64,000 nucleotides of DNA, taken from assembly GCF_029212575.1 (NCBI RefSeq), contig NZ_JARGPK010000042.1, forward strand, positions 1 to 64,000. The letters are read 5' to 3'. This DNA comes from Antarcticimicrobium sp. (GTDB taxonomy: Bacteria; Pseudomonadota; Alphaproteobacteria; Rhodobacterales; Rhodobacteraceae). Positions 45,484 to 55,178 of the stretch are shown here, one piece after another. The translations under genes and the position numbers were made by a program. How positions within the stretch are numbered: the stretch's first letter is position 1; each line of letters opens with the position of its first letter. The notes beneath the pieces were generated by a model that did not search any database, had not been told where the DNA came from, and saw nothing but the letters and a program-made list of their open reading frames with translations.

Positions 45484-47739
45484 TCAACCGATCCCGCAGG
45501 CCGCCAGAACCGCCATGTTCAGGATGTCGTTGGCGGTGGAGACTGTCGAACAGATCTGGATCGGCTTGTCCACGCCGGTCAGGATCGGCCCGATCACCGT
45601 CGCCTCACCCATCTCCTGCATCAGCTTGACCGAAATGCTGGCCGAATGCCGCGCCGGCACAACCAGGATGTTCGCCGGCCCGGTCAGACGCGAGAACGGA
45701 TAGGAGGCCTGAGCCCGGGTATTCAACGCCACATCGACGGTCATCTCGCCCTCGAACTCGAAATCGACGCCGCGACCCTCCAGCACGTCCGAGGCATGGT
45801 GCATCTTCTCCGCCCGCTCCGACACCGGGTAGCCGAAGGTCGAGAAGGAAACGAAGGCCACCCGCGGCTCCAGCCCCAGCCCGCGCGCGACCGAGGCTGC
45901 ACGCTCGGCGATATTGGCCAGATCCTCGGGCTCGGGCCATTCATGCACCAGCGTGTCGCCGATCAGCACGATCCGCCCCTTGTGCAACAGCGCCGTCACC
46001 CCCGCCGCGCCATGTTGCGCGTCGGCGTCGAAGACGTGGTTGATCTGGTCGAGCACATGGGCCGATTTGCGCGTCGCCCCGGTGACAAGAGCATCGCCAT
46101 GCCCATGCGCCAGCATCAGCGCCGAAAACACATGCCGGTCGCGTGCGGCCAGCCGGTGCACATCCTTCTGGTCGAACCCCTTGCGCTGCAGGCGTTTGTA
46201 CAAAAGCGCCTTGTAGCTGTCCAAATGGGTGGTGTTGGCGGCGTTCACCACCTCGATCTCGCGCACCGCGTCCTCCAGCCCCGCCGCGGCCAGTTTGGCC
46301 TTCACGTCGTCGAGTCGCCCGACCACCAGCGCCTTGCCGAACCCGGACCGCTGGTAGGTGACCGCGGCGCGCAGCACGCGCGGATCGTCGCCCTCGGCAA
46401 AGATCATCCGCGCCTGCGCCGCGCGCGCGCGCGCGTTCAGCCCGCGCAGGATGCTTGCGGTCGGGTCCATCCGGCTTTTCAGCGTCAGCTCATAGGCGTC
46501 CATGTCGATGATCGGCCGCCGCGCCGCGCCGGTATCCATGCCCGCGCGCGCCACGGCGGTGGGAATCCGGTGGATCAGCCGCGGATCAAACGGCGTGGGA
46601 ATGATGTAATCGCGGCCAAAACTCAGCGTCTTGCCATAGGCCAGCGCCACCTCGTCCGGCACATCCTCGCGCGCGATCTTGGCCAGCGCATGGGCGCAGG
46701 CGATCTTCATCTCGTCGTTGATGGCCCGCGCATGGATGTCGAGCGCCCCGCGGAACAGATAGGGAAAGCCCAGCACGTTGTTGACCTGGTTGGGATAATC
46801 GCTGCGCCCGGTGGCGACGATGGCATCCATCCGAACCTCATGCGCCTCTTCCGGGGTGATCTCCGGATCGGGGTTGGCCATGGCAAAGATCACCGGATTG
46901 TCGGCCATCGAGGCCACCATCTCCTGCGTCACCGCACCCCTGGCCGAGACGCCCAGGAAAACGTCGGCCCCCTTCATCGCCTCGTCCAGCGTGCGCAGGT
47001 CCGTGGTGATCGCATGGGCCGATTTCCACTGGTTCATCCCCTCGGTCCGGCCCTGGTAGATCACCCCCTTGGTATCGCAGACGATGCAGTTTTCATGCCG
47101 CGCACCCATGCGTTTCAGCAGCTCGATACAGGCGATGCCGGCCGCGCCGGCGCCGTTCAGCACGATCCTCACATCCTCGATCTTCTTGTCCGACAGGTGC
47201 AGCGCGTTGATCAGTCCGGCGGCGCAAATCACCGCCGTGCCGTGCTGGTCGTCGTGAAACACCGGGATGTCCATCTCTTCCTTGAGCTGCTGCTCGATGA
47301 TGAAACATTCCGGCGCCTTGATATCTTCTAGGTTGATGCCGCCAAAGGTCGGGCCCATCAGCTTGACCGCCCGGATGATCTCCTCGGGATCCTCGGTATC
47401 CAGCTCGATATCGATGGCGTTCACATCGGCGAACCGCTTGAACAGAACCGCCTTGCCCTCCATCACCGGCTTCGAGGCCAGCGCGCCGAGGTTGCCCAGC
47501 CCCAGCACCGCGGTGCCGTTGGTGATCACCGCGACAAGGTTGCCCTTGTTGGTGTAATCATAGGCGGTCTCCGGATTTGCCGCGATCGCCTCGCAGGGGA
47601 CGGCGACGCCGGGCGAATAGGCCAGCGACAGATCGCGCTGCGTGGTCATCGGCACCGTCGCACGCACTTCGAACTTCCCCGGCGTCGGTTCCAGGTGAAA
47701 GGCGAGCGCCTCTTCGTCGGTGATTTTCGTCTTCGCCAT
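45484..47739 (-). CDS. Malic enzyme with phosphotransacetylase-like C-terminal domain
   Basis: A 751-residue enzyme converting malate to pyruvate with NAD(P)+ reduction. The malic domain (1-430) has SLAYSPGVAVPCEAI, the lysine/aspartate centre region VFHDDQHGTAVI near 165, and the dinucleotide fold VLNGAGAAGIACIELL near 195. Residues about 435-751 are a phosphate acetyltransferase-like domain, as in the MaeB/Dme/Tme enzymes of alphaproteobacteria, where it is regulatory rather than catalytic. The ATG at 47739 has GGAGGAG upstream. Cofactor choice (NAD or NADP) is not decided here. Confidence 0.95.
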   Translation of the reverse strand: MAKTKITDEEALAFHLEPTPGKFEVRATVPMTTQRDLSLAYSPGVAVPCEAIAANPETAYDYTNKGNLVAVITNGTAVLGLGNLGALASKPVMEGKAVLFKRFADVNAIDIELDTEDPEEIIRAVKLMGPTFGGINLEDIKAPECFIIEQQLKEEMDIPVFHDDQHGTAVICAAGLINALHLSDKKIEDVRIVLNGAGAAGIACIELLKRMGARHENCIVCDTKGVIYQGRTEGMNQWKSAHAITTDLRTLDEAMKGADVFLGVSARGAVTQEMVASMADNPVIFAMANPDPEITPEEAHEVRMDAIVATGRSDYPNQVNNVLGFPYLFRGALDIHARAINDEMKIACAHALAKIAREDVPDEVALAYGKTLSFGRDYIIPTPFDPRLIHRIPTAVARAGMDTGAARRPIIDMDAYELTLKSRMDPTASILRGLNARARAAQARMIFAEGDDPRVLRAAVTYQRSGFGKALVVGRLDDVKAKLAAAGLEDAVREIEVVNAANTTHLDSYKALLYKRLQRKGFDQKDVHRLAARDRHVFSALMLAHGHGDALVTGATRKSAHVLDQINHVFDADAQHGAAGVTALLHKGRIVLIGDTLVHEWPEPEDLANIAERAASVARGLGLEPRVAFVSFSTFGYPVSERAEKMHHASDVLEGRGVDFEFEGEMTVDVALNTRAQASYPFSRLTGPANILVVPARHSASISVKLMQEMGEATVIGPILTGVDKPIQICSTVSTANDILNMAVLAACGIG

Positions 47740-47878
47740 GGCTGCGTCACTCCTCCGCTGGGCGCCGACCTCATAGCCTAGGGGGCGGACCACCTCAACG
47801 CCAATGCGTTTTCGCCTTTCGCCGGCACCGGGTCATTTGTAAGGTCGCGACCGGTTCGCAGGATGGGGAGACACCGGC

Positions 47879-50518
47879 TTGACCACCACCGTCACGCCGA
47901 TGATGGCGCAATATCTCGAGATCAAGTCACAGCACGCCGATGCGCTGCTGTTCTATCGCATGGGCGATTTCTACGAGATGTTCTTCGACGATGCGGTGGC
48001 GGCCTCCGAGGCGCTGGACATCGCGCTGACCAAGCGCGGCAAGCACGCGGGCGCGGATATCCCGATGTGCGGTGTGCCGGTCCATGCCGCCGAAAACTAC
48101 CTGCTGACGCTGATCCGCAAGGGATTCCGCGTCGCGGTTTGCGAACAGATGGAAAGCCCGGCCGAGGCCAAGAAACGCGGTTCCAAATCGGTGGTGCGGC
48201 GCGATGTGGTGCGCCTTGTCACCCCCGGCACCCTGACCGAAGAGGCGCTTTTGGAGGCGAGGCGGCACAACTACCTCGCCGCCTATACCGAGATCCGCGA
48301 CCAGGCGGCGCTGGCCTGGGCCGATATCTCCACCGGCGATTTCCACGTCATGCCCCTCACCCCGGTGCGATTGTCGCCCGAACTGGCGCGTCTGGCCCCG
48401 GCGGAACTGGTGTTACCCGATACGATCGAGGGCGAAAAGCACGGGTTAGTCTCTGATCTGGGGATCGCCCTGACCCCGCTGGCCCGCGCCAGTTTCGACA
48501 GCACCGCCGCCGAAAAACGGATAATGGAGCTGTTCCGGATCTCCGCGCTTGATGCCTTCGGCAGTTTCTCCCGCGCCGAGGTTTCGGCCATGGGGGCGTT
48601 GATCGACTACCTCGACATCACCCAAAAGGGCAAGCTGCCCCTGCTGCAACCGCCCCAGCGCGAGGCACAGGATCGCATCGTCCAGATCGACGCTGCCACC
48701 CGGCGCAACCTGGAACTGACCCGTTCGCTGTCGGGCGGCAAGGCGGGCTCGCTGCTGGCGGTGATGGACCGCACCGTCACCCCGGGCGGCGCGCGGCTGC
48801 TGGAACAGCGGTTGTCCAGCCCGTCGCGGGATCTTGCCGTGATCCACGCCCGCCAGGACGCCATCAGTTTCTGCGCCGGGGACAGCGCGTTTTCCGATCT
48901 TCTGCGCGACACCCTGCGCAAGACCCCGGACATGGACCGCGCCCTTTCGCGGCTGGCGCTGGAGCGCGGCGGCCCGCGTGACCTCGCGGCGATCCGCAGC
49001 GCCCTGATCCAGTCGGCGGCGCTGGCGGACATCTGTTCGGGACGCGACCTTCCCGCGCATCTGGCCGAGGCGGTGGCGGCGCTGACCGGGTTCGACGATC
49101 TCGCCGCGCTGCTCGAGGCCGCGCTGGTCGCCGATCCGCCGCTGCTGGCGCGCGACGGCGGGTTCATCGCGCCGGGCTACGATGCCGACCTCGACGAGGC
49201 GCGCACCCTGCGCGACGAGGGCCGCTCCGTCATCGCGGCGCTGCAACGCAAATACACCGAACACACCGGCATCGCCGCGCTGAAGATCAAGCACAACAAC
49301 GTGCTGGGCTATTTCATCGAGACCACCGCCACCCACGCCGCAAAAATGCAGACCCCGCCCCTGTCGGAGAGCTACATCCATCGCCAGACCACGGCCAACC
49401 AGATCCGCTTCACCACCGTTGAGCTCAGCGAGATCGAAACCCGGATCCTGAACGCCGGGGGCCGGGCGCTGGAGATTGAAAAGCGGCTCTATCTAGGTCT
49501 TTCAGAGACGATTCTCGAGAATGCACCGCGCCTCAACGCCGCCGCGCGGGGGCTGGCAGAGCTTGATCTCGCCGCCGCGCTGGCCGATCTGGCGCGCGCC
49601 GAAAACTGGTGCCGCCCCCAGGTCGACGACAGCCGCGCCTTTGACGTCACCGGCGGACGGCACCCGGTGGTGGAACAGGCGTTGCGGCAGCAGGGCGGCA
49701 CGCCCTTCGTCGCCAACGACTGCGACCTGACCGCCGGCGACGGCGCGGCGGTCTGGCTGCTCACGGGGCCGAACATGGCCGGTAAATCGACCTTCCTGCG
49801 GCAGAACGCGCTGATCGCGCTCTTGGCCCAGATCGGCAGCTATGTCCCGGCGGACCGCGCCCGGATCGGCATGGTCAGCCAGATCTTCAGCCGCGTCGGC
49901 GCCTCCGACGACCTGGCGCGCGGGCGCTCCACTTTCATGGTGGAAATGGTCGAGACCGCCGCGATCCTGAACCAGGCCGACGACCGCGCGCTGGTCATCC
50001 TCGACGAGATCGGCCGCGGCACCGCCACCTATGACGGGCTCTCCATCGCCTGGGCCACGCTGGAGCATCTGCACGACGTCAACCGCGCCCGCGCCCTGTT
50101 CGCCACCCATTACCACGAGCTGACCGCGCTCGCCGGCAAGCTGGAGCATGTCGACAACGCCACCGTCGCCGTCCGCGAATGGGAGGGCGAGGTGATCTTC
50201 CTGCACGAGGTGCGCAAGGGTGCCGCCGACCGCTCCTACGGCGTGCAGGTGGCGCAGCTTGCCGGGCTGCCCGCCTCGGTCGTGGTGCGCGCCCGCGTGG
50301 TGCTCGACGCGCTGGAAAAGGGCGAGCGCGAGGGCGGTGCGACGCAAAAGGCGCTGATCGACGACCTGCCGCTCTTCGCGGCAACACCGGCGCCGCCGCC
50401 GCCCGCCCCGGTGACCTCGCCCGTGGTGGAGATGCTGGGCGAGATTCACCCCGACGAGCTTACCCCGCGCGCCGCGCTCGACCTGATCTACAAACTGAAA
50501 GAGGCGGCCAAATCCTGA
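47879..50518 (+). CDS. mutS: DNA mismatch repair protein MutS
   Basis: An 879-residue mismatch recognition ATPase. The mismatch-contacting FYE is in [15 protein letters not shown] near residue 30. The ATPase core carries Walker [16 protein letters not shown] near 628, [18 protein letters not shown] and [18 protein letters not shown]. The C-terminal dimer motif follows. The start is TTG (47879) with GGGGAG at 47865-47870 eight bases upstream. It is divergent from maeB with a 139-bp gap. mutL is not in the window. Confidence 0.97.
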   Translation: MTTTVTPMMAQYLEIKSQHADALLFYRMGDFYEMFFDDAVAASEALDIALTKRGKHAGADIPMCGVPVHAAENYLLTLIRKGFRVAVCEQMESPAEAKKRGSKSVVRRDVVRLVTPGTLTEEALLEARRHNYLAAYTEIRDQAALAWADISTGDFHVMPLTPVRLSPELARLAPAELVLPDTIEGEKHGLVSDLGIALTPLARASFDSTAAEKRIMELFRISALDAFGSFSRAEVSAMGALIDYLDITQKGKLPLLQPPQREAQDRIVQIDAATRRNLELTRSLSGGKAGSLLAVMDRTVTPGGARLLEQRLSSPSRDLAVIHARQDAISFCAGDSAFSDLLRDTLRKTPDMDRALSRLALERGGPRDLAAIRSALIQSAALADICSGRDLPAHLAEAVAALTGFDDLAALLEAALVADPPLLARDGGFIAPGYDADLDEARTLRDEGRSVIAALQRKYTEHTGIAALKIKHNNVLGYFIETTATHAAKMQTPPLSESYIHRQTTANQIRFTTVELSEIETRILNAGGRALEIEKRLYLGLSETILENAPRLNAAARGLAELDLAAALADLARAENWCRPQVDDSRAFDVTGGRHPVVEQALRQQGGTPFVANDCDLTAGDGAAVWLLTGPNMAGKSTFLRQNALIALLAQIGSYVPADRARIGMVSQIFSRVGASDDLARGRSTFMVEMVETAAILNQADDRALVILDEIGRGTATYDGLSIAWATLEHLHDVNRARALFATHYHELTALAGKLEHVDNATVAVREWEGEVIFLHEVRKGAADRSYGVQVAQLAGLPASVVVRARVVLDALEKGEREGGATQKALIDDLPLFAATPAPPPPAPVTSPVVEMLGEIHPDELTPRAALDLIYKLKEAAKS

Positions 50519-50557
50519 CCGCCCCTTCTTTTCGTTCCAAATACTCCCGCCGGAGGC

Positions 50558-50579
50558 ACGCGCCCCTTGGGGCGCGTTT
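50558..50579 (+). terminator. Weak terminator-like hairpin after mutS
   Basis: ACGCGCCCC (50558-50566) can pair with GGGGCGCGT (50569-50577), followed by only TTTC. The conserved-looking segment 50535-50556 (TTCCAAATACTCCCGCCGGA...) lies just before it. Confidence 0.5.
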
Positions 50580-50595
50580 CATCGCGTCGCCGGGG

Positions 50596-51159
50596 TCACG
50601 ACGCCGGGGTTGACGACACGCCCACCTGCGCCGGGCGCAGCAGCCGGTCGTGCAGCAGGAACCCTTCGGCGGCCACCTGGATGATGTCGCCGGCCTTGGT
50701 GCCCGGCACCGGTGCCTCGAACATCGCCTGGTGCAGCTGCGGGTCGAACCGGTCTCCGACCTGCGGCGAGACCGGCTCGATGCCGTGCTTGCCAAAGACG
50801 TTCAGCAGCTCGCGCATGGTCAGCTCGATTCCCTCGATCAGCGCCGCGGCGGCTGCCCTCTGTTCGTCCGTCGCGGCCTCTATCGCGCGTTTCATGTTGT
50901 CATAGACCGGCAGGATGTCGCGCGCAAATTTCGACCCGCCATATTGCTCGGCTTCGCGGCGTTGCTTGTCGGCGCGCTTGCGCGAGTTTTCCGCATCCGC
51001 CAGCGCGCGCATGAACTTGTCCTTCAGCGCATCGCGCTCGGCCCGCAGCGCATCGACCTCGGCGGCCTCGCTATCGATCTCGGCCAGCTCCTCGGCCAGT
51101 TCCTCGGCCTCGGCGGCCTCGATGTCATCCAGAAAATCGTCGTTCTTGGGCTCTGCCAT
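50596..51159 (-). CDS. grpE: Nucleotide exchange factor GrpE
   Basis: A 187-residue thermosensor and ADP/ATP exchange factor for DnaK. The N-terminal acidic coiled coil (about 15-85, DIEAAEAEELAEELAEID and on) leads to the head domain with IEPVSPQVGDRFDPQLHQAM near 130, DRFDPQLHQAM being diagnostic. It follows hrcA by 9 bp and is probably its operon partner. dnaK lies about 48 kb away. Confidence 0.97.
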   Translation of the reverse strand: MAEPKNDDFLDDIEAAEAEELAEELAEIDSEAAEVDALRAERDALKDKFMRALADAENSRKRADKQRREAEQYGGSKFARDILPVYDNMKRAIEAATDEQRAAAAALIEGIELTMRELLNVFGKHGIEPVSPQVGDRFDPQLHQAMFEAPVPGTKAGDIIQVAAEGFLLHDRLLRPAQVGVSSTPAS

Positions 51160-51168
51160 ATTTCACCT

Positions 51169-52236
51169 CTAACTCCGGTCTGAAATCAGTTTTCCGACCA
51201 GCTGTGCCGTGTAATCCACGATTGGCACGATACGTCCGTAGTTCAGACGCGTCGGGCCGATCACGCCCACCGCGCCAATGATCTTTCGGTCCGCGTTCAT
51301 ATAGGGAGACACCACCAAAGAGGAACCCGAAAGTGAGAAAAGTTTGTTCTCCGACCCGATAAAAATGCGAACCCCCTCGCCCTCTTCGGCCAGGTCGAGA
51401 AACTGCTCGATATCGCGCTTGCGCTCCAGGTCGTCGAACAGGCTGCGGATGCGGTCGAGCTCCTCGCCAAACCCGTCCTCGCCCAGCAGGTTCGCGCGGC
51501 CACGCACGATCAGCCGGGCCGATTCCCCCTCGCCATCGTCCCAGACGGCCAGCCCGCTTTCGACCATCTCGCGCGCAAGGCTGTCGATCTGCTGGCGCCG
51601 CGCGGCGATCTCGGTGCGGATCACCCCCCGCGCATCGCTCAGCGTGCGCCCCTCGATCAGCGTGTTGAGAAAATTCGTCGCCTCCCGCATCGAACTTGGC
51701 GTCTGCCCCGGCGGCGGCGTGAACAGACGGTTTTCCACATGCCCGTCGGCAAAGACCAGCACCACCAGCGCCCGGTCATGGGCCAGCGACACGAACTCGA
51801 TATGCCGGATCTCGGCCTCCTGCTTGGGGGCCAGCACCAGCGACGCACCCCGCGTCACCCCCGACAATGCCGCGCCGACCCGGTCGAGCAGCCCGCCGAC
51901 ATCGGCCGAATTGCTGCCCGATACCGTCGCCTCGATCTTCTCGCGGTCGGCCACCTCCGGGTCGCGCACCTCAAGAAAGCCATCGACGAACATCCGCAGG
52001 CCCATCTGCGTCGGCACCCGCCCGGCGCTCACATGCGGGCTGTCCAGCAGGCCAAGGTATTCAAGATCCTGCATCACGTTGCGGATCGTCGCCGCGCTGA
52101 CCTTTTCGCTCAGCGATCGGGTCAGTGTCCGGCTGCCGACGGGATCGCCGCTGTCGAGATAGGCCTCGACCACGCGGCGAAACACCTCGCGCGAACGCAC
52201 GTTCAGCTCGTCCAGAACGTTTCTTGCATCATTCAT
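51169..52236 (-). CDS. hrcA: Heat-inducible transcription repressor HrcA
   Basis: A 355-residue repressor that binds CIRCE elements. The winged-helix part has DSGDPVGSRTLTRSLSEKVSAATIRNVMQDLE at residues about 25-55 (GSRTL and ATIRN are family marks), and the C-terminus GAVGVIGPTRLNYGRIVPIV is typical. The ATG at 52236 has AGGGTG six bases upstream. No CIRCE copy (TTAGCACTC-N9-GAGTGCTAA) was recognised here or upstream of dnaK, so its main target, probably groESL, must lie elsewhere. It is followed by grpE. Confidence 0.96.
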   Translation of the reverse strand: MNDARNVLDELNVRSREVFRRVVEAYLDSGDPVGSRTLTRSLSEKVSAATIRNVMQDLEYLGLLDSPHVSAGRVPTQMGLRMFVDGFLEVRDPEVADREKIEATVSGSNSADVGGLLDRVGAALSGVTRGASLVLAPKQEAEIRHIEFVSLAHDRALVVLVFADGHVENRLFTPPPGQTPSSMREATNFLNTLIEGRTLSDARGVIRTEIAARRQQIDSLAREMVESGLAVWDDGEGESARLIVRGRANLLGEDGFGEELDRIRSLFDDLERKRDIEQFLDLAEEGEGVRIFIGSENKLFSLSGSSLVVSPYMNADRKIIGAVGVIGPTRLNYGRIVPIVDYTAQLVGKLISDRS

Positions 52237-52259
52237 ACGCATCACCCTTGGCGGTGCGC

Positions 52260-52288
52260 CATTAAAGACCACATAGGCCCAAGGTCAA
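52260..52288 (-). promoter_or_regulatory. Promoter of hrcA-grpE
   Basis: Minus strand TTGACC (52288-52283), 17-base spacer, TTAATG (52265-52260). It lies seven bases from the divergent rph promoter, with no overlap, so the two could interfere. Confidence 0.5.
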
Positions 52289-52294
52289 TCGGGG

Positions 52295-52323
52295 TTGCAC
52301 AGATACCCTGCCCGGCGGTATCC
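52295..52323 (+). promoter_or_regulatory. Promoter of rph-rdgB-hemW
   Basis: TTGCAC (52295-52300), 17-base spacer, GTATCC (52318-52323). It gives a leader of roughly 20 bases to rph and overlaps none of its coding sequence. Confidence 0.5.
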
Positions 52324-52349
52324 CGACGCCGAAAAACAAAGGAATTCCC

Positions 52350-53063
52350 ATGCGACCCTCTGGACGAGATTTAAGCGACCTGCGCCCGGTTTCAATCGAA
52401 ACCGGTGTAACCAAACATGCCGAAGGCTCCTGCATGATCCGCATGGGCGACACCCACGTGTTGTGCACCGCCACCATCGAGGATCGCGTACCGCCGTTTA
52501 TCAAGGGCTCCGGCCTCGGCTGGGTCACCGCCGAGTACGGCATGCTGCCGCGCGCCACCAACACCCGCATGCGACGCGAAGCCGCAGCCGGCAAGCAGGG
52601 CGGACGCACGGTGGAGATTCAGCGTCTGATCGGCCGCAGCCTGCGCGCGGGCGTTGATCGCGTTGCGCTGGGGGAACGCCAGATCACCGTCGATTGTGAC
52701 GTGATTCAGGCCGACGGGGGCACCCGTTGCGCCTCGATCACCGGCGGCTGGGTGGCGCTGCGGCTGGCGGTGAACAAGCTGATGAAGGCCGGCGACGTGC
52801 TGACCGATCCGCTGATCGACCCGGTCGCGGCGGTCAGCTGCGGCATCTACGCCGGTCAGCCGGTGCTGGATCTGGATTATCCCGAGGATTCCGAGGCCGG
52901 CGTCGACGGTAATTTCATCATGACCGGCTCTGGCCGTTTGATCGAGGTTCAGATGTCCGCCGAGGGCTCGACCTATACCCGCGCGCAAATGAACGAACTG
53001 CTGGATCTGGCGGAAAAAGGCGTGGGAGAACTGGTCGCCGCGCAAAAGGCCGCCTGCGCATGA
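52350..53063 (+). CDS. rph: Ribonuclease PH
   Basis: A 237-residue phosphorolytic 3'-5' exoribonuclease that trims tRNA precursors. The N-terminus [19 protein letters not shown], the central [21 protein letters not shown] near residue 45 and the acidic [18 protein letters not shown] near 175 are characteristic. The ATG has AAAGGAAT upstream. It overlaps rdgB by 4 bp, giving the common rph-rdgB-hemW operon. It is divergent from hrcA. Confidence 0.98.
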   Translation: MRPSGRDLSDLRPVSIETGVTKHAEGSCMIRMGDTHVLCTATIEDRVPPFIKGSGLGWVTAEYGMLPRATNTRMRREAAAGKQGGRTVEIQRLIGRSLRAGVDRVALGERQITVDCDVIQADGGTRCASITGGWVALRLAVNKLMKAGDVLTDPLIDPVAAVSCGIYAGQPVLDLDYPEDSEAGVDGNFIMTGSGRLIEVQMSAEGSTYTRAQMNELLDLAEKGVGELVAAQKAACA

Positions 53064-53671
53064 CCCGGAAATTCACCGGCGACCGCCTTCTGGTCGCGAC
53101 CCACAACACCGGCAAGCTGGAGGAGATGGCGCATCTCCTCGCGCCCTTTGGCGTGACGGTGGTGGGCGCCGGTGAGATGGACCTGCCGGAACCCGAGGAA
53201 ACCGAGGATACTTTCGTCGGCAACGCCCGGATCAAGGCGCATGCCGCCGCGCGGGCCACCGGGCTGCCGGCGCTGTCGGACGATTCCGGCATCACCATCG
53301 ACGCGCTCGACGGTGCGCCCGGGGTCTATACCGCCGACTGGGCCGAAACCCCGCAGGGGCGCGATTTCATCATGGCGATGACCCGCACCCATGAGGAGTT
53401 GGAGGCAAAGGGCGCCCCCAATCCCCGCCTCGCGCAGTTCCGCTGCACGCTGGTGCTGGCCTGGCCCGACGGGCACGACGAGGTGTTCGAGGGGGTGATG
53501 CCCGGTCAGGTGGTCTGGCCGATGCGGGGGGAACAGGGCCATGGCTATGACCCGATCTTTGTTCCCGAGGGATATGACATCACCTTTGGCGAAATGGACC
53601 GCTGGGAAAAGAACAAGATCAGCCACCGCGCCCGCGCGGTCGAAAAATTTGTTGCCGGCTGCTTTGGATGA
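53060..53671 (+). CDS. rdgB: XTP/dITP pyrophosphatase (RdgB/HAM1)
   Basis: A 203-residue house-cleaning pyrophosphatase that removes ITP, XTP and dITP. Substrate-binding [10 protein letters not shown] is at residue 14, the catalytic aspartates are in [13 protein letters not shown] near 72, and [10 protein letters not shown] near 160 is the base-recognition loop. ATGA overlap with rph indicates coupling. Its final codons overlap the start of hemW. Confidence 0.97.
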   Translation: MTRKFTGDRLLVATHNTGKLEEMAHLLAPFGVTVVGAGEMDLPEPEETEDTFVGNARIKAHAAARATGLPALSDDSGITIDALDGAPGVYTADWAETPQGRDFIMAMTRTHEELEAKGAPNPRLAQFRCTLVLAWPDGHDEVFEGVMPGQVVWPMRGEQGHGYDPIFVPEGYDITFGEMDRWEKNKISHRARAVEKFVAGCFG

Positions 53672-54821
53672 GGATTGGCGCAACGGGGGCTTTGGCCTCT
53701 ACCTGCACTGGCCGTTCTGTCAGGCCAAGTGCCCCTATTGCGACTTCAACAGCCATGTGTCCCGTGAAATAGACCAATCCGCCTGGGTTAGAGCCTATTT
53801 GAAAGAGATTGAACGGGTCGCCGCCGACACATCGGGCCGGGTTTTGAGGTCGATCTTTTTTGGCGGCGGCACCCCCAGCCTGATGGCGCCGGACACCGTT
53901 GCGGCGGTGATCGAGGCCGCCCGCGCCCACTGGCCCTTTGCCAATGACATCGAGATCACGTTGGAGGCCAACCCCGGCTCGGTCGAGGCCGGGCGGTTCG
54001 CAGGGTTCGGTGACGCCGGGGTCAACCGGGTCTCGCTCGGGGTGCAGGCGCTCAACGACGACGATTTGCGGCGGCTGGGGCGAATTCACTCGGCGGCTGA
54101 GGCGCGCGCGGCTTTCAACATCGCACGGAGCTGTTTCGACCGGGTGAGCTTCGACCTGATCTATGCGCGGCAGGGTCAAACCCTCGATGCCTGGCGGAGC
54201 GAGCTGAGCGAGGCGCTGGAGATGGCGGTCGATCACCTGTCGCTCTACCAGCTCACCATCGAACCCGGCACCGCCTTTGGCGATCGCTACAAGGCCGGCA
54301 AACTGCGCGGGCTGCCCGATGACGACCTCTCGGCGGACATGTACTTTGCCACGCAGGAGATCTGCGCCCGGCACGGGCTGCCCGCCTACGAGGTGTCTAA
54401 TCACGCCCGGCCCGGATCGGAATCGCGCCACAACCTGATTTACTGGCGCTATGGCGACTATCTCGGGATCGGACCCGGCGCGCATGGGCGCGTTACCCTG
54501 GACAATGTACGATATGCCACGGAAACCCCCAGGAATCCCGCCGCCTGGCTTCAGGCCGTGGAGCACGGGGCGGCTGAATCTGTCAGAACCTGTCTTGACC
54601 CACAAGATCAGGCGTCTGAATACCTGATGATGGGGATACGACTGAGCGAGGGGCTGGATATTGATCGTTTCGAGAAAATCGCCGGATACCCTTTGCCTGC
54701 CGACAAGATCGCTTATCTAAGGGATCTGGGTATGATCGCACTGTCGGACAACAGGCTGACTGTCACCGATCAGGGGCGCCCGATCTTGAACGCGATCATT
54801 CGCGAATTGCTGGCGGGCTGA
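53664..54821 (+). CDS. hemW: Radical SAM haem chaperone HemW
   Basis: A 385-residue radical SAM protein related to coproporphyrinogen oxidase HemN, now viewed as a haem transfer protein. The cluster cysteines are CQAKCPYC near residue 22 (CxxxCxxC), followed by FFGGGTPSLM and the SAM loop EANPGS near 104. The start is uncertain: TTG at 53664 gives a family-like N-terminus ([15 protein letters not shown]) but overlaps rdgB by 8 bp and lacks a clear Shine-Dalgarno; TTG codons at 53649 or 53652 are alternatives. The frame stays open upstream without family support. Confidence 0.9.
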   Translation: MDEDWRNGGFGLYLHWPFCQAKCPYCDFNSHVSREIDQSAWVRAYLKEIERVAADTSGRVLRSIFFGGGTPSLMAPDTVAAVIEAARAHWPFANDIEITLEANPGSVEAGRFAGFGDAGVNRVSLGVQALNDDDLRRLGRIHSAAEARAAFNIARSCFDRVSFDLIYARQGQTLDAWRSELSEALEMAVDHLSLYQLTIEPGTAFGDRYKAGKLRGLPDDDLSADMYFATQEICARHGLPAYEVSNHARPGSESRHNLIYWRYGDYLGIGPGAHGRVTLDNVRYATETPRNPAAWLQAVEHGAAESVRTCLDPQDQASEYLMMGIRLSEGLDIDRFEKIAGYPLPADKIAYLRDLGMIALSDNRLTVTDQGRPILNAIIRELLAG

Positions 54822-54824
54822 CAC

Positions 54825-55178
54825 ATGCGGTTTATCTGGGCGGGACTAGGGGCGATCTGTGTCGCCCTCGGCGTTGTCGGCGCCTTTCTGCCGCTGCTTC
54901 CCACCGTCCCCTTCCTGCTGCTCGCCACGTTTCTGTTCGCCAATTCCTCACCCAGGATGCACAACTGGATCGTCTCGCACCGGCATTTCGGCCCGATGAT
55001 CGAGGATTGGACCCGCTCCGGCGCCATCCGCCCGCGCGCGAAACGGCTGGCAACCCTGTCGATCGCCGCCGTTTTCGCAATCTCGCTGATCGCTGGGGTG
55101 CGCCCACTGATCCTCGGAGTTCAGGCGGTCATCCTTGGCTGTGTCCTGATTTTCATCTGGACCCGCCCTAACGGCTGA
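54825..55178 (+). CDS. DUF454 family inner-membrane protein (YbaN-like)
   Basis: A 117-residue protein with a DUF454 pattern: WAGLGAICVALGVVGAFLPLLPTVPFLLLATFLFA at the N-terminus, a cytosolic HRHFGPMIEDWTRSGAI segment and two further helices. Function unknown. It starts 3 bp after hemW, so it is likely the last gene of that transcript. Its end overlaps the convergent parB by 11 bp. Confidence 0.88.
   Translation: MRFIWAGLGAICVALGVVGAFLPLLPTVPFLLLATFLFANSSPRMHNWIVSHRHFGPMIEDWTRSGAIRPRAKRLATLSIAAVFAISLIAGVRPLILGVQAVILGCVLIFIWTRPNG

Noticed and set aside
52237-52349. CIRCE operator in the hrcA-rph gap
   Set aside because: No TTAGCACTC-type inverted repeat was found; the gap contains only the two divergent promoter-like elements.
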